Shown one piece after another: positions 24,792 through 33,700 of a DNA stretch of 60,439 bases (positions are counted from its first letter, which is position 1; each line of letters begins with the position of its first letter). The stretch comes from Myxococcales bacterium (lineage in GTDB: Bacteria; Myxococcota_A; Polyangia; Polyangiales; Polyangiaceae), in NCBI GenBank assembly GCA_016794345.1, contig JAEUKE010000147.1, positions 1-60,439 on the forward strand. Direction: 5' to 3'. The notes under the pieces are model-generated. The model saw only the letters and a list, made by a program, of their open reading frames with translations. It made no database searches and was not told where the DNA came from. A program made the position numbers and the translations under genes.

Positions 24792-25469
24792 ATGTGCCCT
24801 GAGAGCGATGGACTTCTAGCCGCACAGATGCCCTCGCCTCCCGATGACCGCTCAGTTGCCGAGTTCTGGTGTTGGTTCGCGAGCGCGGCCCGCCGATTGG
24901 CCGCGACGAACTTTGCAGATCAAGGGCTGCTCCAGGAGCTCGATGCACGGGTCTCTCGGCTCGGGCCGCTCGGCTGGGAGCTCGGCCCCGGGCAACAACT
25001 GTCTTACTCGCTCACGTTGACCCCCGACGGCAGCGTCGAGCTCCTGCCGCTCACCGAGGCGATTGTCGCCGCAGCGGCCCCCATTCCGGACTTCGAGCTC
25101 CACTCGGCGCGACCAGCCAAGCGTTGGGACCTGCGCTTCAGCATCACAGGCCCTCGCGGGGAGGAAGTCCCGGTCGACGCGCGAGCCTGGAGGTACGTGC
25201 TCTTTCGCTTTCAGGATGGACTGTTCGACATCCTGATCGAGGAGCCCAACATGGGACATGCCGAAGAAGACATGCGTGTTTCTGCGGCGATCGTGGTGGT
25301 GGATGGACTGCTTGGTGAGCGAGAGAGACTCCTCGGCATCCACACGGTGGACGCGACGGTCGGCCTGGACCCGTCGGTGGAGGCCAAAGCCTCGCAGATT
25401 GAGCATCTGGCCGATCATTGGAGGCGAATACGTTGCGGCGACCACATCGGGAAGCCAGCTTCCCGATAA
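24792..25469 (+). CDS. hypothetical protein
   Basis: A 225-residue soluble protein without a signal or membrane segment. It contains DDRSVAEFWCWFASAARRL (helical), then alternating beta segments (LSYSLTLTPDGSVELLPLTEAI, RAWRYVLFRFQDGLFDILIEEPNM) that read like an immunity-protein-type alpha/beta domain. No family is assigned. It ends 15 nt before the DUF4265 gene. Confidence 0.55.
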   Translation: MCPESDGLLAAQMPSPPDDRSVAEFWCWFASAARRLAATNFADQGLLQELDARVSRLGPLGWELGPGQQLSYSLTLTPDGSVELLPLTEAIVAAAAPIPDFELHSARPAKRWDLRFSITGPRGEEVPVDARAWRYVLFRFQDGLFDILIEEPNMGHAEEDMRVSAAIVVVDGLLGERERLLGIHTVDATVGLDPSVEAKASQIEHLADHWRRIRCGDHIGKPASR

Positions 25470-25484
25470 GGGCCGTGATGACCC

Positions 25485-25976
25485 ATGGACAGTCAACCGA
25501 GCAAAGGTCACGTGAAGTTGCTGCTACCACTCGAGCGGGAGGACGGCAGCCAAGAGGTCGAGAGCGTTTGGGCTGTTCCGACCGCGCACGGCTACTCGAT
25601 CGACAACATTCCGTTCTACGCGCGTGGCCTGGCGCTCGGTGACGTCGTTGGCGCAGAGATGGACGAGGACGGGATGCTGCGTTGCACCTCGTTGCTGTCT
25701 TCCTCAGGTCACAGCACTGTACGGCTCGCGATTGCAAGTTCGGAGGACGTGCAGTCGGTGCGAGACGAGCTGCGGAAGCTCGGGTGCCCATCCGAACTGG
25801 ACTTTTCCCGGCTTGTAGCCGTGGATATTCCGCCCGATGTTCCCTATTCACGGGTGAGGGCGCTGCTTGACGAGAAGGAGCGCGCGGGAATTCTCGAGTA
25901 CGAAGAAGGGTGCCTTGGACAGATGTCGGGGCAGCGTCGGCAGGCCCCCATGCACGCCGAGGAGGACTATGAGTAG
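25485..25976 (+). CDS. DUF4265 domain protein
   Basis: A 163-residue protein spanned by DUF4265: VKLLLPLEREDGSQEVESVWAV, YSIDNIPFYARGLALGDVV, LLSSSGHSTVRLAI, ELRKLGCPSEL and a closing VAVDIPPDVPYSRVRALLDEK. The family has no known biochemical role, but members often sit near toxin/immunity genes. The stop (TAG at 25974-25976) overlaps the ATG of the TPR gene at 25969 by 8 nt, so the two are coupled. Confidence 0.78.
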   Translation: MDSQPSKGHVKLLLPLEREDGSQEVESVWAVPTAHGYSIDNIPFYARGLALGDVVGAEMDEDGMLRCTSLLSSSGHSTVRLAIASSEDVQSVRDELRKLGCPSELDFSRLVAVDIPPDVPYSRVRALLDEKERAGILEYEEGCLGQMSGQRRQAPMHAEEDYE

Positions 25977-26502
25977 CGTCAGGAAGAGCAAAGCCACCAT
26001 AGCGGCCGTCGCGTTGGCAGACCAGCTTGAAGACGCGGGAGACGTCGACCAAGCTCTCGCAGTTCTGAGCCGCGCCATCGGCAACGAACCGGATCAGCCC
26101 TATCTGCTCGCGCTGCGCGGAAGACTCCTGAGGACTCAGAAGGCCTGGCAGCGTACAATCGCCGATTTCGACACGGCGATCGCGCTCAAGCCAGACGTTC
26201 CGACGACGCTGTTCTTTAGGGGCACCTGTCATGCCAATCTCGAGAATTTCGATCAAGCTATCGCCGATCTACGGGCATGCATCAGGCTACAGCCAAGGTC
26301 CGCCGATGCGTACTGGCACCTCGGGACCATTTATAGTTACCGCGGTGAGCCGACCGCAGCGGTCAATGCGTACCGCAGAGCCTTCGAGTTGGATCCAGAG
26401 TGGTCTCGCGAGCTCCCAGGACGAATCGAAGAACTGCAGGAACAGAACAACCATTCGTCTGGGCCCAAGCCACAATCAACCTGCAGCAATCTACCTGAGT
26501 GA
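25969..26502 (+). CDS. TPR-repeat protein
   Basis: A 177-residue protein of about four tetratricopeptide repeats (ALADQLEDAGDVDQALAVLSRAI, LLALRGRLLRTQKAWQRTIADF, FRGTCHANLENFDQAIADLRACI, WHLGTIYSYRGEPTAAVNAYRRA), a protein-interaction scaffold. No signal peptide. ATG at 25969, inside the end of the DUF4265 gene, is preferred over an earlier in-frame ATG at 25867 that would overlap that gene by over 100 nt. Confidence 0.78.
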   Translation: MSSVRKSKATIAAVALADQLEDAGDVDQALAVLSRAIGNEPDQPYLLALRGRLLRTQKAWQRTIADFDTAIALKPDVPTTLFFRGTCHANLENFDQAIADLRACIRLQPRSADAYWHLGTIYSYRGEPTAAVNAYRRAFELDPEWSRELPGRIEELQEQNNHSSGPKPQSTCSNLPE

Positions 26503-26658
26503 CCCCCCTACTTTCGTTGACACCCCAGCGGGCGCGAAGATGCGCGCGGAGTGTTCGACGACGAAGCGAAACTATGTCGGCCTGCCGACGACACCCAGAC
26601 AGTCGAGCCGGTTCGAATCGGCGTCCCAGGTATAGTGACAAATACCCGAGAACAGCTG

Positions 26659-27345
26659 ATGAGCACCCACCACGAGAGCCAGGCGAAGGAGTCGGGAGGC
26701 GAATGGCCTGCTTGGCGAGATCTTTTTTATGGGGCCGTGCGTGAGGCGCTGGCCTCGGTCTACTCAGTCGGCAGGATCGGGAATCAGGATACGCGGGCGT
26801 GGGAAAGACCTCTTCGATACGTGGCGGACGACAATCAGGGCAACGTCGGCGTGGTCGAGTTCCGCGTCGACGGTGCCGTGGGCGCGGTTAGCGCACGTTG
26901 TCCCGAACGAGCATTCGACTGGGCCCGTGCCATTGACCTCGCGCCGGCCGCATTGCGCGAGTCGCTTGCCCAGCTCTGCAGGCTACCACTCTTGCAAGAG
27001 GGCCAAGGGGTATCGACAGCGTTCTGGACGGTCGGGGAATCTCTTCGAGGACCTGAGAATTGGCACGCCACCTGCCTATCTGGCGGGGAGCTGTTTCGGC
27101 GCGAACTCCTCTCCGATTTCGCCTGGGAGAAGGAAGCGAAGGCACACTACGATCTTCCTTTGGACCTCGCCCGTCTCGTGATGGAGATTGGAAGGCGCGC
27201 CGCGTTGAGGGAACCGATGCTTGCGCTATCAAAGTGTGAGGTACGACACTTGATTCCGAGAGACGCGGCGTACGAAGGTGAGGCGCTAGGTCTTCTTACT
27301 TCGGACGGATTATTCGGGATCGCTCCAGACATCGTTAGGCTATAG
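26659..27345 (+). CDS. hypothetical protein, probably frameshifted near its end
   Basis: A 228-residue protein (MSTHHESQAKESGGEW onward) with a mixed alpha/beta region (RYVADDNQGNVGVVEFRVDGAVGAV, RELLSDFAWEKEAKAHYDLP). Its last 20 residues (YEGEALGLLTSDGLFGIAPDIVRL) look like the beginning of the domain that continues in another frame at 27346-27580. One extra base near 27341 would explain the break. As annotated it stops at TAG 27345. ATG at 26659 is chosen over 26551 because the extra N-terminal residues look untranslated. Confidence 0.55.
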   Translation: MSTHHESQAKESGGEWPAWRDLFYGAVREALASVYSVGRIGNQDTRAWERPLRYVADDNQGNVGVVEFRVDGAVGAVSARCPERAFDWARAIDLAPAALRESLAQLCRLPLLQEGQGVSTAFWTVGESLRGPENWHATCLSGGELFRRELLSDFAWEKEAKAHYDLPLDLARLVMEIGRRAALREPMLALSKCEVRHLIPRDAAYEGEALGLLTSDGLFGIAPDIVRL

Positions 27346-27580
27346 CCCTGCCAAGGCAGAGCGGATTCGCAGGACCATTGCAGAATATGGCGAAACGGTT
27401 CTTCCTCTCCCGGAAGAGGCGTGGAGGACGTCGGTCTCGCGCTGGATGGGCAGCTATTGGGACGTCGCGATCGACCTTTTTGCCGCTGAGTCGGGCGCGA
27501 GCGACCTTGTTCTGTTTCTCCGGATTTTCGAGGAGGAAGGGGGATTCCGCTTTGAGTTGGATTCGATCCATGTTCCTTGA
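27290..27580 (+). pseudogene. continuation frame, DUF7668-like C-terminal domain
   Basis: This frame reads SPAKAERIRRTIAEYGETV then PLPEEAWRTSVSRWMGSYWDVAIDLF, SDLVLFLRIFEEEGG and FELDSIHVP before TGA at 27580. There is no ATG/GTG/TTG at its start. The order of motifs fits DUF7668 as I remember the family. It joins sense-for-sense to the preceding gene if one base is removed near 27341, giving about 305 residues in total. Confidence 0.5.
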
Positions 27581-27794
27581 GCACGGAAATCGGCTAGTCG
27601 GACAAGTGGAGCGTCCCGGGGTGGAGGTCTTGTGAAGAGGCGACGAAACGGGCTGGTCCGTTCCGGGCTCGTCGCCGCTGTGCATGGTTCCCTGGTCTTC
27701 GCCGGGTGTTGAAACCAGGTCTGCCAGGAACGTGAGGCCCCCGAGGACTGGCAGCCATCTGGAACCGGGAAGCCAGCCGACGAGCGAAACGTGA

Positions 27795-27935
27795 CCGGCC
27801 GCGACATCGTCAATCTACGACGGCACCGTGGGCGCCGACCTCATCCGTCACGGCAGCGGCTACGCGCTCCTGCTGGAGCCGGAAGAAGGCTCTGTCTCGG
27901 GCGGCGCCTACGCCGTGACGACGATCAGCCCGTGA
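27795..27935 (+). other. coding-like remnant
   Basis: In the 454-nt gap before yaeQ, one frame reads SSIYDGTVGADLIRHGSGYA and ALLLEPEEGSVSGGAYAV with normal composition and no start codon except GTG. It looks like the 3' end of a lost gene. Nothing else was recognised between 27581 and 28034. Confidence 0.3.
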
Positions 27936-28034
27936 TCCTCGGTGGGCCACCTCCCTGCTCCCATCCGAACCGGAGCGGCCTGGCGTCATCCACTCGCCTG
28001 GAGCGCCTCGGCGGCGCCGTGGTACGACGGCCCG

Positions 28035-28577
28035 GTGGCGCCGAACGCGACGATCTTCCGCTTCTCGTTGACGATCTCCGACGTCGATCGAGGCGTCTAC
28101 GAGACGATCGATCTGCGGGTTGCACGACACCCGTCGGAGACGACGCGCTTCATGCTCACCCGCACGCTTGCGTACGCCCTCTCGGTTGAGGAGGGCATCG
28201 CCTTCAGCAAAGGTGGCATCTCCTCCACCGACGAGCCGCCGATAGCGGTGCGCGACCCAACCGGCCTGCTCCTCGCCTGGATCGACATCGGCTCGCCCTC
28301 GGCCGAGCGCCTCCACAAGGCCTCGAAGGCCGCGCGCCGCGTCGCGCTCTTCACCTCGGCCGATCTCGCCGGCTTGCGCCGTGAGGTGCAAGCGCGTCCG
28401 GTTCATGCCGCGGAGACGATCGAGGTCTTCCAGTTGGCGCCGAGCTTCCTCGACGCGCTCGAGCCCCACGTGGACAAACACACCAAGATGGAGCTGGTCC
28501 GGAACGAAGGTGTCCTCTACGTGACCGTGGGTACGACCACCCTCGAGGGCGCGATCACCCGGGAGATGCTCGTGTAG
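28035..28577 (+). CDS. yaeQ: YaeQ family protein
   Basis: A 180-residue soluble protein of the YaeQ family, which has a PD-(D/E)XK-like fold and no settled function. Landmarks are NATIFRFSLTISDVDRGVYE, LRVARHPSETTRFMLTRTLAYAL, FSKGGISSTDEPPI, LLAWIDIGSPSAERLHKASKAA and a late VTVGTTTLEG. GTG at 28035 gives the standard family N-terminus. A more upstream GTG at 27942 would add 31 atypical residues. Confidence 0.85.
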   Translation: MAPNATIFRFSLTISDVDRGVYETIDLRVARHPSETTRFMLTRTLAYALSVEEGIAFSKGGISSTDEPPIAVRDPTGLLLAWIDIGSPSAERLHKASKAARRVALFTSADLAGLRREVQARPVHAAETIEVFQLAPSFLDALEPHVDKHTKMELVRNEGVLYVTVGTTTLEGAITREMLV

Positions 28578-28591
28578 CCCGCAACGGGCGG

Positions 28592-29320
28592 CTACTGGTC
28601 TTCGACCTCGCCTTCGTCTTCGTCGTCCTCACCTTCGTCTTCGTCGTCCTCACCTTCGTCGTCTTCGTCCTCGGCCTCGTCATCGAGCGCCTGCTCGGTG
28701 TTGGCGCAGAACAGGATGAGGTCGTCGATGAGCTCGGTGAGGCGCTGGCCGGTGAGGAGCGCGAGTGGAAAGCTGGCGCTGAGGGATACGCCGTCTTCGT
28801 TCGACTCGAAGTGGAGGTAGGTCATCAGCCCATTTCGTTCGAGGAGCCACGATGCATCCACCTCCTCGACGAACGGGGTCTCCACGGTGATCCAGGGCTC
28901 TCGCGCGACCGCGACCTCGCTCACCGTCACGGGGAAGTCGGCGTCGTCCTGGATGAAGAGGTAGCCATCGGCGGAGTGGTCCTCGATTGTGTGCTCCTCT
29001 TGCAGGAACGCGGTGAGGTCGGCGAAGGTTGCAAAGGTTCGCCGTTCCCGGGCCAGGCCGTCGGCGAACGCGCGGGTGACCTTCGACAGGAGGATCGCTT
29101 GGTCCTTCGTGTAGGTGTCGATCGGAGCGTCGCAGTCGATCCCAAGCTGCCCTTCGACGTGGTGGACGTCGAGGTGGAACGTCAAGCCCCGGTCGTCGGG
29201 ATCATCCGGGCTCTCGGGAATCGCCAACGCCCAGCGCATCGGCCCGTCCGCGACGGCTCGTCCACCGAAGAAGATGCACACCCGGTGAAGGATTCGTTCG
29301 ATCGCGGCCGAGCTCAGCAT
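28592..29320 (-). CDS. hypothetical protein with acidic repeat tail
   Basis: A 242-residue soluble protein. It has a globular domain (about 1-205; AIERILHRVCIFFGGRAV, LTFHLDVHHVEGQLGIDCD, YLFIQDDADFPVTVSEVAV), then a C-terminal tail of about 35 residues made only of Asp/Glu/Gly/Ala. The tail is encoded by a 21-bp tandem repeat (28611-28660). Two ATGs lie 6 nt apart (29326 and 29320). The second has GGAAGG at normal spacing and is used here. No family is assigned. Confidence 0.6.
   Translation of the reverse strand: MLSSAAIERILHRVCIFFGGRAVADGPMRWALAIPESPDDPDDRGLTFHLDVHHVEGQLGIDCDAPIDTYTKDQAILLSKVTRAFADGLARERRTFATFADLTAFLQEEHTIEDHSADGYLFIQDDADFPVTVSEVAVAREPWITVETPFVEEVDASWLLERNGLMTYLHFESNEDGVSLSASFPLALLTGQRLTELIDDLILFCANTEQALDDEAEDEDDEGEDDEDEGEDDEDEGEVEDQ
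28611..28660. repeat. 21-bp tandem repeat, two copies plus a partial third
   Basis: Identical 21-bp units at 28611-28631 and 28632-28652 start CCTTCGTCTTCG, with a third partial unit after 28653. The repeat encodes a seven-residue acidic unit (GEDDEDE type) at the C-terminus of the minus-strand gene, so copy number changes keep the frame. Confidence 0.85.
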
Positions 29321-29353
29321 GACCATTTCCTTCCTGCGTCGCGGCTCCGCCGC

Positions 29354-29995
29354 TCACCGAACGTCGAGGATCAGGGATGGCGCCTCGGCAACGAAGAACG
29401 ATTTGATGCGCCTCCATTTCGCGGGTGTCAGCCCGCCCACGATGACCGGGTTCTTCTCGGCGTCATCGAACCACGTGAGGGCGCGTTCGACGTGGTAAAG
29501 GTCGCCCTCCGAGCGGCTGAAGCGCTTGACGTAGGCCTCCGCGGCGGCGCGCAACGTGATGCCCGCGTGGAGAATCTCGTACAAGTCCCAGAAGTCGCGC
29601 TGGATCCCGCGGCGCGCGATTGCGGCGAGCTTCATCGCGGCCAGGTCGAGGAGACCGGCGACCGGAAACCTGCGCGGCCCCAGCAACGGCGGTTCGAGGA
29701 GTGGGAAGGCGTACTTCACCAGGTCCACCGGCACACCATCGACGTCGAGGGCAACGACGATGTCCGAGCCCTCCAGCACTCGAACACCGCGGAGCTTGCT
29801 GCTTGCCCGCTGGATGAGCTGCAGGGGAGCCCGCCCCGAGAGGGAGAACAGATCGAGGTCGAGGGACCGGCGATGCCCCAAGTGCCACGCAATCGCTGTC
29901 GCGCCGGCGAGGTAGAACCTGTCGATGCCAGGCAGCTGCTTCAGTCGATCCAGGGCGCGGAGCTGCTCTTTCGCCAGGTGGGCGGTCTTGGCCAT
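29354..29995 (-). CDS. AbiEii/AbiGii-type nucleotidyltransferase (toxin-like)
   Basis: A 213-residue protein with the nucleotidyltransferase motif FYLAGATAIAWHLGHRRSLDLDLF (Gly-Ala...D-x-D, with the catalytic aspartates in LDLDLF), followed by DLAAMKLAAIARRGIQRDFWDLYEI, which is the typical AbiEii helical part. AbiEii toxins of type IV toxin-antitoxin systems modify tRNA or other targets and give abortive phage resistance. The upstream DUF6922 gene overlaps its start by 55 nt and is the probable regulator or antitoxin partner. Confidence 0.78.
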   Translation of the reverse strand: MAKTAHLAKEQLRALDRLKQLPGIDRFYLAGATAIAWHLGHRRSLDLDLFSLSGRAPLQLIQRASSKLRGVRVLEGSDIVVALDVDGVPVDLVKYAFPLLEPPLLGPRRFPVAGLLDLAAMKLAAIARRGIQRDFWDLYEILHAGITLRAAAEAYVKRFSRSEGDLYHVERALTWFDDAEKNPVIVGGLTPAKWRRIKSFFVAEAPSLILDVR

Positions 29996-30252
29996 CGTTC
30001 CTCATGAGCTCGCAGGACCGCGCGCCAGAACGCGACGGTCCGGTCGGAGACCTCGGCGCTCCCCACGTCGCGGAAGAAGGCATGCACCCGCTGGAGGCCG
30101 TAGCGACGGAGCATCCAGAGGACGTCGTCGTGTGTGCCGTGCTCGACGATCCGAGCGATCACCATGTCCACGTCCCTGTCGAGATCGAGACGCGCCCGGT
30201 CGACGTTCCAGAACAAGCGACCCATCCGCTTCGGCAAGCCCGCGCGAGGCAC
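29941..30252 (-). CDS. DUF6922-like partner of the AbiEii protein
   Basis: A 103-residue protein with the order RMGRLFWNVDRARLDLDRDVDMVIARIVEHG, then DDVLWMLRRYGLQRVHAFF and VAFWRAVL, characteristic of DUF6922 as I remember it (a helical domain found upstream of AbiEii-type genes). It ends inside the toxin gene (55-nt overlap), so expression is coupled. An in-frame ATG nine codons later is an alternative start. Confidence 0.65.
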   Translation of the reverse strand: MPRAGLPKRMGRLFWNVDRARLDLDRDVDMVIARIVEHGTHDDVLWMLRRYGLQRVHAFFRDVGSAEVSDRTVAFWRAVLRAHEERWPRPPTWRKSSSAPWID

Positions 30253-30355
30253 AGGAGAACCGTAGCGCGCCCGCGTGCCGATGGCCGCTCAAACCATGCC
30301 ACCCCGCGCCGGCTCAGCGGTGATTGTGAACGCCCTCGGCGCGGACCGGCAGCCG

Positions 30356-30736
30356 CTACCGCCGCCCGCGCAGCTCGATCGAGGCCGCGTCGACGCTCAC
30401 CGGCGTCGGCGGGCCGAACTTCTTCACGCGGACGGTGACCATGACGGCCGGCGACTCGGCGAAGATGCGCTCGATGAGGCGCTGGCCGAGCGTCTCTAGG
30501 AGGCGGTAAGAAGCCTTGGTGCCCTCGTCCACGACCACCGCAGCGAGCTTGCCGTAGTCGTAGACGCGGCTGCGATTGTCGGTCCGCGGCAGCGCCGAGA
30601 TGGGCAGCTCGATCTCCACCGTGGCGGTGAAGTCTTGCGGGAGATCGCGCTCGGCGCGCGACGCGCCGTGTTTGCCCCGGAAGCGGATGTTCTCGAGGAC
30701 GATTCTGTAATTGTCGAGGTGCGGCGTGGTGGTCAT
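30356..30736 (-). CDS. folB: dihydroneopterin aldolase
   Basis: A 126-residue enzyme of folate biosynthesis that cleaves 7,8-dihydroneopterin to 6-hydroxymethyl-dihydropterin and glycolaldehyde. Recognised by IVLENIRFRGKHGASRAERD, SRVYDYGKLAAVV, LLETLGQRLIERIF and VRVKKFGPPTPVSVD, with the conserved tyrosine and lysine positions of FolB. Its start overlaps the end of the 30733-34617 gene by 4 nt (TGA/ATG), so it is coupled to that gene. Confidence 0.88.
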   Translation of the reverse strand: MTTTPHLDNYRIVLENIRFRGKHGASRAERDLPQDFTATVEIELPISALPRTDNRSRVYDYGKLAAVVVDEGTKASYRLLETLGQRLIERIFAESPAVMVTVRVKKFGPPTPVSVDAASIELRGRR

Positions 30737-33700
30737 TGTAGGTGGATGACCCAGTCGCGGTGGAGCGCCTCTTCGGCAGCGCGCACGAACCCGCTGAAGG
30801 TGTCGTAGGAGTCGGGCTGGACGCGCCCGGCTGGGAGATCGACGAAGCGGTCGAAGACGAGGACGCCTCCCTCGACGCGATCGTTGGTGGCGAACGAGCG
30901 CCCGCCCTGCTCCCCCTTGGCCGGGGCGATGGGGGTGACCTTCGCGCCTTCGGGGAGCTTCACCCGCAGGTCGACGGCGACGCGGATCGCGAGCTGCGGG
31001 CCGATGACCAGCGGCGTCTCGCGGCGGGGGAGCCCGACGAGCGGCGCGAGCGTGACCTGCAGCGGCGGCGAGAGCACCAGGTCTTCGCCGACCCGCCTCG
31101 CGAAGGTGGAGGCCTCGATCGAGAGCTTCAGCACGAGCGGCGAATCCAGCTCCGTGAGCCCCTCGATCTCCATCGACCGGAGCCGGCCACCGGGGATGGC
31201 CTGGGCGACGAGCTTCGCCTCGACGATGTCTTTCAGTCGATCTTCGGGGAGCGTCTGGATCGCCGACCGGAGCTCGATGGCGAGGCGCCCGGTGTAGCGC
31301 TGGGCGAGGGTAATGCTCGCCGAGCCGTCCGCCTTGAGGGCCACCTCCCCCTGGTGGGCCACGCCGTCGGGCGGGCCGCCGGTGTCCGTGGTCACGCGCG
31401 AGAGATCCTTGTCGAGGAGCACAGCGGGCTGGCCGCGCAGCGAGCTCGGCAGGTAGCCGAACGGCGCGTACTTGTCGCCGACCTCGAGCCAGACGTCACG
31501 GCCCTTGCCGCGGATGACCAGCGCGATGTGGCTGAGCAGCTCGACCTCGGAGATGGGGCCGATCGCGGGCGGCGCGAGGCGGTCCTGAACGACCGCGTGC
31601 TTCACGTCGATGCCTGCGAGGCGCGCGAGGTACACGAAGGCCTCGGTGCGGTTGCCCGACTTGCCGAGCACGACCTTCCTCGGATCGCCCTCGCGGCCGG
31701 GCTCCACGTTGTCGAGCACCCAGCGGTAGATGCGGCGCGCGCGCTCCTCGATGGGCACCTTGGCCAAGATGGCCGGCTGCTCCGCCGGCGGCGCCCCCGC
31801 GGTGGCGATCGTCAAGGCGACGCGACGGAGGCGCGGATCGGCCGGAACCATCGTCGTCGCTGCGTCGCGCAGTCGCTCGAGCGTCTCGCGCTGCGAGACG
31901 CCCCAGCCGAGGCGCACGCTCGGCAAGAACTCGTCGACCTGGGCCGAGAGCGGCTCGATCGGCAACGCCGGGCTCTGATCCACGCGCCACCGTCGGGAGA
32001 CGCTCGCGCCGTCCTCCTTCAGCTCGGGCGCCGGCACCTTGCCCGTCGTCTCGATGTCGAGCGCGCGCCCCTTCGGGGAGACCACGACGAACTCGCTCCG
32101 GAAGTAGTCGACCTTCGCTTCCCGGAAGAACCATCGCGGACTGACGAACGACCTGCCGCCGCGACCGTCTCCCGGGAGGTCGTAGAGCGTCTCGGTCTCG
32201 ATGTAGTCACCGAGCTCGAGGTGGGGCATCGTCACCGTCGGCTTGCCCTGCACGATCTCGGGCTCGAGCGTCCGACCGTCCGCCTTGATCGTGCGGATGC
32301 GCAGGAGCTTGCCGCGCGGGATCTGCTGCTCCGCGTGCTCCGCGATGGCCTCGCGGCTCGCCATGTGGAGGATCTCGTGCTCGAGCATGCGCGCCGAGCC
32401 GTCCGCGTGGACCGAGAGCACGGCGTAGTCGAGCACGCGGGCGGCCGTGCCGCTCGTCGCGCCCTTGGCGTCGAGGCCCTTCTTGGCGGCGCCGCTCGCC
32501 TCGAAGTCGCGGATCATCACCTTCGGGTCGAGGCGGTAGGCCTCGAGCTCGCTCATGCCGTCGACGACCTCGATCGCGTCTCGCAGCTCGTTCGACTCCG
32601 CCCCCTTGAGGATCGCGTCGGCCAGGGCCTTGCGCAGGGCCGCGTGGTCGCCGTTCGCGAGGCGCGCGTCGGCCAGGCGCAGGCCGGCCGCGACGCTCGA
32701 CGGATCGTCGGCGAGCTCGCGCTCGAGCTCACCGAGCGCCTCGCGGCGCTTGCCCAGGCGGACGAGCAGATCGCGGATTCGGCGCTCGGCCGCCTTCTTG
32801 GCGTCGCCGGTCCCGTCCGCCAGGTCTTTCTCGAGCAGGCCGAGGGCGGCGGGGAAGTCGCCGCGGAGGAGGGCGCGCTCCACGCGGATGGTGGAGGCCG
32901 GCTCGAGCTTGGAGATTTTGCTGACGACCTCGTCAGCTTCCTGGAGCTTGCCCGCCTCGTCGAGGCTGGAGAGGAGGGCGCGCAGCACCTCCGTGTCGTC
33001 GGGGAAGCGGCGGGCGAGATCGGCGACGGCGCGTTGGTGCTCGGGCTTGTAGCCGAGCTGAGCGAAGAGCTGCGCTTGCGCCTTTCCGATCGCCGGCGCG
33101 TCGGGGAACCCGCGCGCGAGCTCGCCCAGCGCAGCCAGCTGATCCTCCGGTCCGCTCTTCTGGGCCGCGTCCACGAGGAGCCAGAGCTTGGCGTACCAGA
33201 GGCGCGCGTCCTTCTCGACCGCGCGGCGACGGAGGTCGAGCGCGAGATCGCGCGCGTCCGCCGGGGCGAAGACGGGATCGTCGTCGACGAAGCCGGCCTG
33301 CGTCGCGAGCGCGAGCCCGGTCGCGCCGGCGGTCTGCTTCACGAGCGGCTCGAAGAGGACGCTCGCCAGATCCTCCTGGCCGTCGACGTGCGCGAGCTCC
33401 GCCCCGATGTACCGGAGGACGGGGTCGCTCGGGTCGGGCGCCGAGCCCGCGGGCAGCTCGGGCCACGGCGGCTCGTTTTTCACCCCGGCCTCTCGCAGGA
33501 AGGGCGCGAGCGGGTTGGGGTCGGCGAGCACCCTTGGAGCCGCCTGCGCGTAAGGCGCGGCCGGATCGCTCGACGCCCGCGCGACGACGGGCAGCCCCTG
33601 TCGGTTCACGATCCGGATCGACGTCTCCGGCGTGCCGATGCGACCGACCAGCCGATGGCGGCCGGCGCCGAGGTGCACACCGACGGCGAACCTCGGCCAG

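Noticed and set aside
11846..28660. Short direct repeats considered as a CRISPR array
   Set aside because: The units (15 and 21 bp) are contiguous and in coding frame, with no unique spacers and no cas genes.
18592..30252. Prophage or integrative element spanning the accessory zone
   Set aside because: No integrase, phage structural gene or flanking direct repeat was found. The zone may be a defence/decay hotspot only.
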